Assembly: GCF_007845645.1 (NCBI RefSeq)
Contig: NZ_VCQV01000032.1
Location: 1 to 61,587 of the forward strand
Length of the DNA stretch: 61,587 bases
Reading direction: 5' to 3'
Source of the DNA: Leekyejoonella antrihumi
GTDB taxonomy: Bacteria; Actinomycetota; Actinomycetes; Actinomycetales; Dermatophilaceae
A program made the position numbers and the translations under genes. Shown here one piece after another: positions 1 to 6,997 of the stretch (position 1 is its first letter; each line of letters starts with the position of its first letter). The notes under the pieces were generated by a model. The model was not told the origin of the DNA. It searched no databases and saw only the letters and a list, made by a program, of their open reading frames with translations.

Positions 1-2
1 TC

Positions 3-224
3 GCCGATGGTGCGATCGTCGACATCCATAGCGAGTGGACCGATGGCGTCGACCGGGTCGCGCCGAAGTTCCGGGTGGTCGGTTACCCGAGCGCCCGCGG
101 CTGCGCCGCAGCCTACTTCCCCGAGGCGAACGCTCTCGTCCCGCTGGACCACGTCGCGGAGGGCAGCAACACCCCGGTCTCCAAGTCGATCGTCGTGCGT
201 CTGGAGGCCGCCTCCAGCTATTGA
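3..224 (+). CDS. C-terminal end of a molybdopterin-dependent oxidoreductase (YdeP/FdhF-like), cut by the window edge
   Basis: Only the last 73 codons are present. The reading frame ends at TGA 222-224. The readable tail has the features GYPSARGCAAAYFPEAN, then NALVPLD and SNTPVSKSIVVRLE, which match the C-terminal molybdopterin-dinucleotide-binding domain of the FdhF/YdeP-type oxidoreductase alpha subunits (formate dehydrogenase-like, DMSO reductase superfamily). Substrate and partner subunits cannot be judged from this fragment. The next gene starts 47 bases downstream on the same strand behind its own ribosome binding site, so a link between the two is possible but unproven. Confidence 0.75.
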   Translation, partial: ADGAIVDIHSEWTDGVDRVAPKFRVVGYPSARGCAAAYFPEANALVPLDHVAEGSNTPVSKSIVVRLEAASSY

Positions 225-271
225 CAGATCAACTAGATTGGAAGTGTCGCCACGGAACGTAGGAGGTTCTG

Positions 272-859
272 ATGGACGTAACCTTCGCCCAATCTGCCTT
301 TCCACCCCTTGCCCTCGGCTTCTTCGGCCTCGGTACCGGCTACTTGATCTACGGCCCGCAGGAGCTTCTGGGATGGCCGAAAAGGGACGCCAGCGTCGAC
401 CGGTCGACTGGGGTCTGGGGCATCTGGCTGCCGGGGTTCTGCCAGTTCGTCGCCGGCACCATCTTGTTTGTGGGGCTGGCCTGGTTCCAGGTGTTTTCGA
501 AGTCTCCGGCCCTGTATATGGCGGCCTTCGCGTTTGCCGCGTACGGGATTCACTGGTTCGCCATCGGCTACAACCGATACCAGGGCAACGATGCGCGTCC
601 GAACGCGGGTATGTGCGTGGGCTACGCGACGATCTCCGCGATGGGCATCGTGGTCTTCTTCGCAGTGGGCGACTGGCCTGTCGGCCTGGTCTTCGTCGGC
701 CTGCTCGCCATCTATATCTGCGACTTCTTCGCATCCTTGGGGATCAAGCTCGGTGAACGTGGACTCGGCCTGTTCCACCTCGCCACCGGGTTGTGGCTGC
801 TCTACTGTGCGTTCGCCACTGCGGTGAACTTCTCCCTCGGGTACACCTGGCCGCTGTAG
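272..859 (+). CDS. Six-helix membrane protein, probable GPR1/FUN34/YaaH (SatP-like) transporter
   Basis: A 195-residue, very hydrophobic protein with about six membrane segments. The N-terminal FPPLALGFFGLGTGYLI stretch, the QFVAGTILF segment and the AFAAYGIHWFAIGY segment resemble the GPR1/FUN34/YaaH family of acetate/succinate or ammonium permeases, whose members are close to this length. The AmiS/UreI family is the main alternative because its size and topology are similar. The ATG at 272 follows a strong AGGAGG about seven bases upstream. Substrate is not readable from the sequence. It follows the molybdopterin oxidoreductase tail and converges on the DUF4870 gene. Confidence 0.6.
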   Translation: MDVTFAQSAFPPLALGFFGLGTGYLIYGPQELLGWPKRDASVDRSTGVWGIWLPGFCQFVAGTILFVGLAWFQVFSKSPALYMAAFAFAAYGIHWFAIGYNRYQGNDARPNAGMCVGYATISAMGIVVFFAVGDWPVGLVFVGLLAIYICDFFASLGIKLGERGLGLFHLATGLWLLYCAFATAVNFSLGYTWPL

Positions 860-895
860 CCACCCGGCGAGCACTCTTGGCCCTGCCGACCCAAG

Positions 896-1288
896 TCAGT
901 GCAGTATGCGGATCTGCCACGGGTATTCGTAGGGCTTCCCACCCAGCGACCGGAGTGCCGCCTTGAGGTGGCACCAGAGGCTGACAAGGAAGATCACCGC
1001 CAGGAGCACCACGCCAACCGGCAGCGCGAGCACCGAGAAGATCAGGACCCACGACACGACATACAGCACCCAGAACGCGAGGTTGAAATTGAATGCGCCC
1101 GCCGCCGAGGCACGCACGGCCGGATTGCCACGCTTGACCGCCCAGACGATCAGGGGACCGAGCATGCTGAGCCAGCCCGCCGAGACGACGGCGGCAATGA
1201 TGGCGGACAGGTGCGCGACGGCGCTCCAGGTGCGGTCGGTGCCGGTGACCGGTGCCGTCGTCTGTGGCGTGATCGGGTAGCGCTCCAT
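896..1288 (-). CDS. DUF4870 (Tic20-like) small membrane protein
   Basis: About 130 residues beginning MERYPITPQTT. A short polar N-terminus is followed by WSAVAHLSAII, a LGPLIVWAVKRGNPAVRASAAGA segment and then long hydrophobic stretches. The pairing of an H-L-S helix with P-L-I-x-W-x-x-K/R and a A-x-x-A-x-N-F-N segment is typical of the DUF4870 family, related to chloroplast Tic20. Three to four membrane helices are expected. An upstream in-frame start would add about 75 Arg/Ser-rich residues and read through the tandem repeat at 1305-1392, so the ATG at 1286-1288 is preferred. Function is unknown. Confidence 0.75.
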   Translation of the reverse strand: MERYPITPQTTAPVTGTDRTWSAVAHLSAIIAAVVSAGWLSMLGPLIVWAVKRGNPAVRASAAGAFNFNLAFWVLYVVSWVLIFSVLALPVGVVLLAVIFLVSLWCHLKAALRSLGGKPYEYPWQIRILH

Positions 1289-1304
1289 CCGTCCAGTCAA
1301 CCAT

Positions 1305-1392
1305 CTCGAGGGGTCGCACGTCGCGTCTCGAGAGTCGACAACTCGCCTCTCGGAGGGTTGCAAGTCGCGCCTCGAGGGTTTACAACTCGCGT
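1305..1392. repeat. Four tandem copies of a degenerate 22-bp repeat
   Basis: Units start at 1305, 1327, 1349 and 1371, each opening CTCGAG or CTCGGAG and ending in TCGCG/TCGCC. The approximate consensus is CTCGAGGGT, then TGCAAG, then TCGCGT. The array fills the gap between the divergently placed ends of the DUF4870 gene (start at 1288) and nadC (stop at 1380) and overlaps the last four codons of nadC. The constant 22-bp period, about two helical turns, suggests either protein sites or slippage. Confidence 0.7.
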
Positions 1393-2273
1393 TTCGCGGG
1401 ATGGAGGTCGAGGCCGAGGTCGAGGCAGGTGACGCTGTGGGTGAGTGCGCCGATCGAGATGACGTCCGCGCCGGCCAGTGCCAGGTCACGCACGGTGGTC
1501 TCGTCGACACCACCGGAGACCTCCACGACCACCGCGGCGGGATGAGCGCGCACGAGGGCGACTCCTTCGGCCACCTGCGCTGGCGTCATGTTGTCGAGCA
1601 GCACGGCATGGACGACCGGAGCGCTGTGCTCCTCCAGCCGCACGGCATCGTGCTTGAGCACCACTGCGAGCTGGTCGAGCGTGTCGACCTCGACCTCGAC
1701 ACGCACCAGGTGACCCGTGTGGGTTGCCAGTCGCGCGAGGACGGCTTCCAGTCCGCCGCCGAGTCCGATGTGGTTGTCCTTCACCAAGATTGCGTCATGC
1801 AGGCCAAACCGGTGGTTGACGCCGCCGCCGTCGACGACGGCACGTTTCTCCAGTGAGCGCAGACCGGGTGTCGTCTTGCGGGTGTCGACGATCCGGGTGT
1901 CCGTGCCCGCTACCAGGTCGACGAACCCGCGCGTGCGCGTCGCGATGCCCGAGAGGTGGCCGATCAGGTTCAGTGCCACTCGCTCGCCGGTCAGAATCGA
2001 GGCCGCCCGGCCGCTGAAAATGGCGATCGTGTCGCCTGCGCCGAGGGTGTCGCCGTCATGACGTTGCCAGTCAACCTGGACGTGTGGGTCGACGGCGGCG
2101 AAGGTCGCGTCGACGGCGCGCGCGCCAGAGAGCACGCCTGGCACGCGCGCCGTGAGGTAGGCGGTGCCGGTGACCTCGGCAGAGACGGTCACCTGGGTCG
2201 TCAGGTCACCGACCAGGCCGAGATCCTCGGCCAGGGCGTGCTCGACGACACGAGAGAGGTCGCGATCGATCAT
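1380..2273 (-). CDS. nadC: Nicotinate-nucleotide pyrophosphorylase (carboxylating), quinolinate phosphoribosyltransferase
   Basis: NadC converts quinolinate and PRPP to nicotinate mononucleotide, CO2 and pyrophosphate, the third step of de novo NAD synthesis. The 297-residue length is normal for the family. Motifs seen are EDLGLVGDLTT near the N-terminus, SGRAASILTGERVALNL, the IVDTRKTTPGLRSLEKRAV substrate loop, GGVNHRFGLHDAILVKDNH, EVEV, LLDNM and EVSGGV with SIGALTHS at the end. Start ATG 2273 lies seven bases behind AAGGAG. It is the last gene of nadA-nadB-nadC, and its 3' end runs into a 22-bp tandem repeat. Confidence 0.97.
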   Translation of the reverse strand: MIDRDLSRVVEHALAEDLGLVGDLTTQVTVSAEVTGTAYLTARVPGVLSGARAVDATFAAVDPHVQVDWQRHDGDTLGAGDTIAIFSGRAASILTGERVALNLIGHLSGIATRTRGFVDLVAGTDTRIVDTRKTTPGLRSLEKRAVVDGGGVNHRFGLHDAILVKDNHIGLGGGLEAVLARLATHTGHLVRVEVEVDTLDQLAVVLKHDAVRLEEHSAPVVHAVLLDNMTPAQVAEGVALVRAHPAAVVVEVSGGVDETTVRDLALAGADVISIGALTHSVTCLDLGLDLHPAKREL

Positions 2274-2320
2274 GCGGTGAATCTCCTTGTGTGCTCATCG
2301 ACTTCGTGGGATGCCGTCAT
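2270..2320 (-). other. 16-codon mini-ORF linking nadB and nadC through ATGA overlaps
   Basis: The nadB stop lies in an ATGA whose ATG (2320) opens a frame of 16 codons, and its TGA lies in the ATGA that starts nadC. The frame includes the nadC ribosome binding site AAGGAG. Its first part contains CCCACGAAGT, the opening bases of the operon-junction repeat described elsewhere in this window, so it may be a worn remnant. The match is only about ten bases, so the link is weak. Whether it is translated is unknown. Confidence 0.35.
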
Positions 2321-3846
2321 GCCGACACTCCGTGGAGAGCAAGAGCACCGGGGTCGTCCGTGCGGCGGTGCCCGCCGATGCTATGCGGGTGGGCGAGAGC
2401 GGACCGCGCGATCAGCCACGCGACGTAGGCGCCGTCGCCGGCGGTGTGCGCACTCAGCTGGTCGACGGCCGACTGTAACGTCGGACCGTCGCGCAGCACC
2501 CCGCACGCGGTATCGAGGAGCTCCCGCGCGCGCTCCAGGGGCAGCGACGCCCCGGTCGTCGCGGGTGCGACGGTCTCTGGGTCGGCGGATGGGACTGAGG
2601 TGTCCCATCGCCCCGTCGCACGAGTAGAGATATCTTGTGCCGCAGCCTGTCCGGTCACGACCGCTTCGAGCAGTGAGTTGGAGGCCAACCTGTTGGCACC
2701 GTGCAGGCCCGTGCGTGACACCTCGCCGATCGCCCACAGACCCGGCACGCTGGTGCGGCCACGAGCGTCGGTCGTCACACCACCCATCGAGTAGTGCACA
2801 GCGGGCCGCACCGGCAGCAGATCGTGTGCGATGTCAAGCCCGGACTCCTCGGCAAGCGCCGAGACCGAGGGGAAGCGAGTGCGCACGTCCAGGACCGCAC
2901 GCGCGTCGAGCCGCACCCTCCGTCCGTCCGTGAGCTGCTCCCATACGGCGGCTGCCACGACGTCACGCGGCTGCAGCTCGTCGACGAACCGGGCATCATC
3001 GGCCAGCAGGACTGCGCCGGCGCCGCGGAGCGCCTCGGTCAGCAGAGGCATCGGGTCGCGCCCGACATCGAGGGCCGTGGGATGGAACTGCACCAGGTGC
3101 AGGTCGTCCGTGCGGGCTCCGGCGCGAGCCGCCAGTGCCACGCCCTGGCCCAGCGCGGTGGTCGGGTTGGTGGTGTGTGCGAAGAGCCCGCCCATGCCGC
3201 CTGTCGCGAGAATCACTGCGTCCGTGTCGATCTCACGTCGGGTGCCGGAGGCATCCTGGACAATGATGCCGCGTACTGCGCCGGACTGGTCCGTGACCAG
3301 GCGGGTGGCGGTATGTCCCTCGAGCAGCTCGATGTGCGGTGCGTGGGACACGACGTGAGCGAGCGCGGTGGTGATGGTCGCGCCACTGTGGTCACCGGCG
3401 TGCGCCACGCGGCGGCGAGAGTGGCCGCCCTCGAGGGCGAGGTCGAGGTGACCATCGGCCGTGCGGTCGAACGGGACCCCCAACTGGTCGAGCAACTGCA
3501 CCACATCGGGTGCGGCGGCTGTGATCCGGTCGACGGTGTCTCGGTCCCCGGCGAACGCGCCGGCGCGCAACGTGTCCTGCGCGTGCAGTGTCGGGCTGTC
3601 GTCGTCGGCGAGAGCCGCGGCGATTCCGCCCTGTGCCCACAGGCTCGCGGCGCCGACGGTGAGCCGGTCCGGTGTGACGAGTATGCAGTTTCGCGGGTCG
3701 AGCGACCATGCGGCGGTCAGGCCGGCCAAGCCGGAGCCGACGATGACCGGCCTCGGGTGTGCGACACGTGTCGCGGCGCTCAGGCTTCGACGCTCCCGCG
3801 AAGTATCGGAGGGAGCTTGCGACCGGAGAACTTCGTGAGGGTTCAT
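2317..3846 (-). CDS. nadB: L-aspartate oxidase with a repeat-derived N-terminal extension
   Basis: NadB oxidises L-aspartate to iminoaspartate, which NadA condenses with dihydroxyacetone phosphate to quinolinate. The FAD-binding GSGLAGLTAAW motif, ATGGMGGLF, RRVAHAGDHSG, HPTALDVG, HYSMGGV and GLHGANRLASNSLLEA are all present, and length is about 509 residues. The chosen ATG (3846) overlaps the nadA stop as ATGA and follows GGAGGTGCG. The first 21 residues, MNPHEVLRSQAPSDTSRER and on, are not family sequence but the translation of an interspersed repeat. The probable older start is now a CTG at codon 22 (LSAATRVAHPRP). Confidence 0.95.
   Translation of the reverse strand: MNPHEVLRSQAPSDTSRERRSLSAATRVAHPRPVIVGSGLAGLTAAWSLDPRNCILVTPDRLTVGAASLWAQGGIAAALADDDSPTLHAQDTLRAGAFAGDRDTVDRITAAAPDVVQLLDQLGVPFDRTADGHLDLALEGGHSRRRVAHAGDHSGATITTALAHVVSHAPHIELLEGHTATRLVTDQSGAVRGIIVQDASGTRREIDTDAVILATGGMGGLFAHTTNPTTALGQGVALAARAGARTDDLHLVQFHPTALDVGRDPMPLLTEALRGAGAVLLADDARFVDELQPRDVVAAAVWEQLTDGRRVRLDARAVLDVRTRFPSVSALAEESGLDIAHDLLPVRPAVHYSMGGVTTDARGRTSVPGLWAIGEVSRTGLHGANRLASNSLLEAVVTGQAAAQDISTRATGRWDTSVPSADPETVAPATTGASLPLERARELLDTACGVLRDGPTLQSAVDQLSAHTAGDGAYVAWLIARSALAHPHSIGGHRRTDDPGALALHGVSA
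3784..3846 (-). repeat. Operon-junction repeat, single 63-bp copy fused into the nadB N-terminus
   Basis: Read on the minus strand, CCTCACGAAGTTCTCCGGTC through GATACTTCGCGGGAGC matches the 65-bp repeats at 5926-6059 at almost every base. It starts at the nadA/nadB ATGA and ends at CTGAGC, which would be the second ATGAGC junction in an intact copy. Its length of 63 bp is a multiple of three, so NadB reads through it. Orientation follows transcription, as in the other copies. Confidence 0.85.
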
Positions 3847-4802
3847 CGCACCTCCAGCATGCGTTCGATCGCGCGGCGTGCGGGTGCCGCCAGCTCGGGC
3901 ACGACGGTGATCTCGTGCTGACCGTGTTCGAGTGCCGCCCGGATGGCGCTCAGGGTGTTGCGCTTCATGTGCGGGCACAGGTTGCACGGGCGGACGAACT
4001 CGATGTCCGGGTGGTCGGCCGACACGTTGTCGCTCATCGAGCACTCAGTGATGAGAGCGACCTTGGCGGGCCTGCGCTCAGTCACGAACCGCTGCATGTC
4101 GGCGGTCGACCCCGCGTAGTCGGCGACCTTGACGACCTCCGGTGGGCACTCCGGATGGGCCAGGACGACCACGCCAGGGTGCCCGGAGCGGATGTCCTCT
4201 ATGTCCTTGGGAGTGAACCGCTCGTGGACCTCGCAGGACCCGGGATGGGTGATCACCTCGACGCCGGTCTGCGCGGCGATGTTCCGCGCGAGGTACTGGT
4301 CGGGAATCATGATGACCTTGTCGGTGCCGAGCGACTCGATGATCTTGACGGCGTTTCCGGAGGTGCAGGTGATATCACTCTCGGCCTTCACCGCCGCGGA
4401 GGTGTTGACGTAGGTGACGACCGGCACACCGGGATGAGCCCGGCGCAGGTCACGCACGTCCTGCGGCGTGATGCTCTCGGCCAAGGAGCAGCCGGACCGC
4501 AGATCGGGCAGCAGCACGCGCTTGGCCGGGTTCAGCAGCTTGGCGGTCTCGGCCATGAAGTGGACCCCGGCCAGCACGATCGTGCCCGCTTGCACGTGCT
4601 GCGCCTCGCGAGCCAGCGCAAGCGAGTCGCCGACGATGTCGGCCACGCCGTGGAAGACCTCCGGTGTCATGTAGTTGTGGGCGAGGATCACCGCATCGTG
4701 CTCGATCTTCAGCGCCTCGATTGCCTCGATGTCTCCGGCGATCAATGGCCACTCGACCTCGGGCACGAAGTCCTTGACCTTGTCATACGTTGCGGTGCTC
4801 AT
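3843..4802 (-). CDS. nadA: Quinolinate synthase
   Basis: NadA makes quinolinate from iminoaspartate and dihydroxyacetone phosphate using a [4Fe-4S] cluster. The 319 residues contain AHNYMTPEVFHGVADIVGDS, SGCSLAES, VVTYVNTSAAVKAE, the TCTSGNA loop, HPGSCEVHERF, HPECPPEV and the C-terminal CNLCPHMKRNTL. The three cluster cysteines are expected in SGCSLAE, GSCEVHE and CPHMKRN. ATG 4802 follows GGAGG. The gene heads nadABC and overlaps nadB by ATGA. A candidate operator lies just upstream, in front of which stands an NrtR-type regulator on the same strand. Confidence 0.97.
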   Translation of the reverse strand: MSTATYDKVKDFVPEVEWPLIAGDIEAIEALKIEHDAVILAHNYMTPEVFHGVADIVGDSLALAREAQHVQAGTIVLAGVHFMAETAKLLNPAKRVLLPDLRSGCSLAESITPQDVRDLRRAHPGVPVVTYVNTSAAVKAESDITCTSGNAVKIIESLGTDKVIMIPDQYLARNIAAQTGVEVITHPGSCEVHERFTPKDIEDIRSGHPGVVVLAHPECPPEVVKVADYAGSTADMQRFVTERRPAKVALITECSMSDNVSADHPDIEFVRPCNLCPHMKRNTLSAIRAALEHGQHEITVVPELAAPARRAIERMLEVR

Positions 4803-4819
4803 GATCCGGCCTCCGGGAT

Positions 4820-4858
4820 TGCTTATTCTCTAACTGAGCAAATGCTAGGAGTGAGCAT
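4820..4858. promoter_or_regulatory. Candidate nadABC operator: two TGCT/AGCA inverted repeats
   Basis: Upstream of nadA are TGCTTA-N9-TGAGCA (4820-4840) and ATGCT-N7-AGCAT (4842-4858), both built on TGCT...AGCA arms in an unusually AT-rich patch. Position 18-56 bases before the nadA start and the nearby NrtR-like gene make this a candidate repressor site for NAD-responsive control. The assignment to NrtR is inference, since I do not have a reliable consensus for this lineage. Confidence 0.45.
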
Positions 4859-4923
4859 AACACTGCATTTCCGAGACGGCTGAAGGGGGCGAATACTGAG
4901 ACGCGGGCGCGCGGCGCAGCGGG

Positions 4924-4966
4924 ATGCAGTGAAAACGGAAGCTACAGCGCGCGGATCCGCTGAAGA
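4924..4966. repeat. REP-like palindrome, GCTACAGCGCGCGGATCC variant
   Basis: The segment GCAGTGAAAAC, GGAAGCTACAGCGCGCGG, ATCCGCTG aligns with the two elements at 41985-42026 and 42047-42088, which carry GCTATAGCGCGCGGA between GCAGTG and CACTGC arms. This copy lies in the nrtR-nadA gap and its right arm has decayed to CGCTGAAG. Confidence 0.6.
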
Positions 4967-4984
4967 GCGCGTAAGGGGGTGGCG

Positions 4985-5929
4985 TCAGCGGGCGCGGGGG
5001 AGCGGCAGCTTGGTGCCGACCTGCTGACGCTCGGTGAAGACCTCTCGCCGGAAGCGGTAGAGCTTCGCCGGCCGGCCACCGGTGGCTCGCGAGGTGCCAC
5101 CGGTGGGTTCGACCAGCTCGTGCTGCTGCTCGACCAGGCGGCGGAAGTTCTGCTTGTGCAGGATCTGGCCGGCCAGGGCCTCCACGGCCTCTTGCAGCTG
5201 ACCGAGCGTGAAGGTCTGCGGCATCAGCTCGAAGACGACCGGCCGGTACTGCAGCGCGGATCGCAGTCGGGACAGTCCCGTGGCCAGGATGCGCCGATGA
5301 TCGTGCAGCATCGACGGTCCGGTCAGGCCGGACGGGTGCCCGCCCGTCGGAGACTCGCCGACCAGCCCGGCCTCCCACAGCAGCTCGTAGCGGTGCAGGG
5401 CGAGCTCGGGGCGCCAGGGATGGTCACCGTGGCCGAAGACGTGGGCGCACCGGTCGCGGCGCTCCTCTTCGAGCGCGGCGTCGGACCGGGTCCACCGACC
5501 GAGCGCGGTCTCGATCTCCTGCAGCAGTCGGTCCGGCTCGGCGTCCGCGCAGATGTGGCGGTGGTCCTCCCACGGCAACAGGTCATAGATGGGCATCCAG
5601 GCCGACACGTCGTCTCGGGCGCGGGTCAGCCCGAGGTAGGAGATGGACACGACACGGTCGGCTCCCGGGCCGCGGCCGAGGTCGGCGAAGGTGTAGAGCT
5701 GCTCGACATAGCCGAGGGTGTGGCCGGTCTGCCGTGCGGCGAAGGCGCGCACGCCGTCCTGCAGCGACTGGTGGTCCTGGCGCAACGGGCCAGCGGGCAG
5801 CTGGGGCGGCCGGCCGGACGCGAGCACTCGCGGATGCCCCTCGTCGACGGTGATCACGACGGCAACCAGTTCGGCTCGCAGGCCGACCGCGCCCTGCGAG
5901 CCGATCGCAGGCGGCGGGGTGGCGCTCAT
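4985..5929 (-). CDS. nrtR: NrtR-type transcriptional regulator (Nudix-like domain plus winged helix)
   Basis: A 314-residue protein with an N-terminal Nudix-like fold (LVAVVITVDEGHPRVL, then a Gly/Ala-rich region where the Nudix box should be) and a C-terminal DNA-binding domain: SRLRSALQYRPVVFELMPQTFTLGQLQEAVEALAG, KQNFRRLV, GRPAKLYRF. This architecture belongs to NrtR/NdnR, ADP-ribose-sensing repressors of NAD genes. The Nudix box (QSLQDGVRAFAARQTGH) lacks the paired glutamates needed for hydrolysis, consistent with a sensor role. Location directly upstream of nadABC on the same strand supports that role. The start ATG 5929 overlaps the stop of a repeat-encoded mini-ORF as ATGA. Confidence 0.85.
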   Translation of the reverse strand: MSATPPPAIGSQGAVGLRAELVAVVITVDEGHPRVLASGRPPQLPAGPLRQDHQSLQDGVRAFAARQTGHTLGYVEQLYTFADLGRGPGADRVVSISYLGLTRARDDVSAWMPIYDLLPWEDHRHICADAEPDRLLQEIETALGRWTRSDAALEEERRDRCAHVFGHGDHPWRPELALHRYELLWEAGLVGESPTGGHPSGLTGPSMLHDHRRILATGLSRLRSALQYRPVVFELMPQTFTLGQLQEAVEALAGQILHKQNFRRLVEQQHELVEPTGGTSRATGGRPAKLYRFRREVFTERQQVGTKLPLPRAR

Positions 5930-5994
5930 GTCGGGGTCCCCACGAAGTATCGAAGGGAGCTTGCGACCGGAGAACTTTGTGGGGTTGCGCTCAT
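5926..5994 (-). CDS. Repeat-encoded 22-codon mini-ORF (copy 2), coupled to nrtR
   Basis: ATG 5994 overlaps the stop of the preceding mini-ORF, and its own TGA (5926-5928) overlaps the nrtR ATG. The peptide is MSA followed by TPQSSPVASSLRYFVGTP and T. No good Shine-Dalgarno stands before it, so translation, if any, would be by reinitiation from upstream. It may be a coupling device rather than a functional peptide. Confidence 0.4.
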   Translation of the reverse strand: MSATPQSSPVASSLRYFVGTPT

Positions 5995-6059
5995 GTCGGG
6001 GTCCCCACGAAGTATCGAAGGGAGCTTGCGACCGGAGAACTTTGTGGGGTTGCTCTCAT
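5991..6059 (-). CDS. Repeat-encoded 22-codon mini-ORF (copy 1), coupled to DUF3097 gene
   Basis: ATG 6059 overlaps the DUF3097 stop (6056-6058), and TGA 5991-5993 overlaps the ATG of copy 2. The peptide MRA, TPQSSPVASSLRYFVGTP, T differs from copy 2 at one residue. Together the two frames form an unbroken chain of three ATGA overlaps between the flanking genes. Confidence 0.4.
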   Translation of the reverse strand: MRATPQSSPVASSLRYFVGTPT

Positions 6060-6931
6060 GGCGCCGTCACGAAGTCGATCAGCTCCTCGACGCGACCGAG
6101 CAGCTCGGGCTGCAGATCGGCATACGTCCTCACGGTGCCCAGTATCCGCTTCCAGCCGTGCGCCACGTCGGTCTGCGACCGGTGCGGCCAGCCGAGCTCG
6201 GCGAGTATGCCGTGCTTCCAGGAGGTGCCGCGCGGGATCGTCGGCCAGGTGGTCCAGCCGAGTCTCTCCGGGCGCACCGACTCCCACACGTCGATGTAGG
6301 GGTGCCCGACGACGAGGACGTGTGCACGCGCCTCGGGGATCGCCCGAGCCTCGTCGACGATGCGCTGCTCCTTGGTGCCGCGCACCAGGTGGTCTACGAG
6401 GACGCCCATGCGGCGGTCCTTGGTCGGCTTGAAGTCGCGGATCACCGAGCGCAGGTCGTCGACGCCCTCCAGCAGCTCGACCACGACGCCCTCGATGCGC
6501 AGGTCGGCGCCCCATACCTTCTCCACCAGCTCGGCGTCATGGCGGCCCTCGACGAAGATCCGGGAGCCGCGGGCCACGCGCGCCCGGCTGTCGGAGACGG
6601 CGACCGAGCCACTGGCGGTCCGGGTCGCCGCCTGCCGTGCCGCCTTGAGCCGGTCGGCGTTGCCGGGCGTAGGCGGGGTGAGGATCACCGGGGCTCCGTC
6701 GAGCAGGAAGCCCGGGCCGAGCGGGAAGGCCTTGAGCCTGCCGCGACGATCCTCGAGGTGGACGACGTGCATGCCGCCGGCCTTCTCGACCCGCACCACG
6801 GCGCCGCACCAGCCGGTCTCGACGTCCTCGACGACCAGGTCGCGCTCGGCCGGGACCTCGCGCGAGCGCCCCCGAGGCGGCGCCTTCCAGTCGCCGGCGA
6901 GTACATCGGAGCCATAACGGTCGGTTGTCAC
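6056..6931 (-). CDS. DUF3097 family protein
   Basis: A 291-residue soluble actinobacterial protein of the DUF3097 family. Visible landmarks are MTTDRYGSDVLAGDW at the start, RGSRIFVEGRHDAELVEKVWGADLR in the centre, LVDHLVRGTKEQRIVDE, HVLVVGHPYIDVWESVRPERLGW and a C-terminal WKRILGTVRTYADL helix region. The IFVEGRHDAELVEKVWG segment resembles a Toprim-like acidic core, which is my reading rather than an established fact. It is cotranscribed with nrtR through the repeat-borne mini-ORFs and is divergent from hrcA. Molecular function is unknown. Confidence 0.85.
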   Translation of the reverse strand: MTTDRYGSDVLAGDWKAPPRGRSREVPAERDLVVEDVETGWCGAVVRVEKAGGMHVVHLEDRRGRLKAFPLGPGFLLDGAPVILTPPTPGNADRLKAARQAATRTASGSVAVSDSRARVARGSRIFVEGRHDAELVEKVWGADLRIEGVVVELLEGVDDLRSVIRDFKPTKDRRMGVLVDHLVRGTKEQRIVDEARAIPEARAHVLVVGHPYIDVWESVRPERLGWTTWPTIPRGTSWKHGILAELGWPHRSQTDVAHGWKRILGTVRTYADLQPELLGRVEELIDFVTAP

Positions 6932-6997
6932 GCCGCAACGTTAGATGGGCCACGACCCGGCCGCTGTGGCGACACGCCCCCACTCGGCATGAGAACC

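Larger units (their letters stand above)
5926..6059 (-). repeat. Two exact tandem 65-bp operon-junction repeats between DUF3097 and nrtR
   Basis: ATGAG starts at 6059, 5994 and 5929 on the minus strand, exactly 65 bases apart. Each unit runs ATGAG(A/C)GCAA, CCCCACAAAGT, TCTCCGGTCGCAAGC, TCCCTTCGAT, ACTTCGTGGGG, ACCCCGAC. The CCCCACAAAGT and ACTTCGTGGGG ends form an 11-bp inverted repeat with one mismatch. Each unit starts and ends in an ATGA. Without them the DUF3097 stop would overlap the nrtR start directly as ATGA. Confidence 0.92.

Noticed and set aside
272-859. AmiS/UreI urea/amide channel assignment
   Set aside because: Possible by size and topology, but the helix-edge motifs fit GPR1/FUN34/YaaH better, so it is kept as an alternative only.
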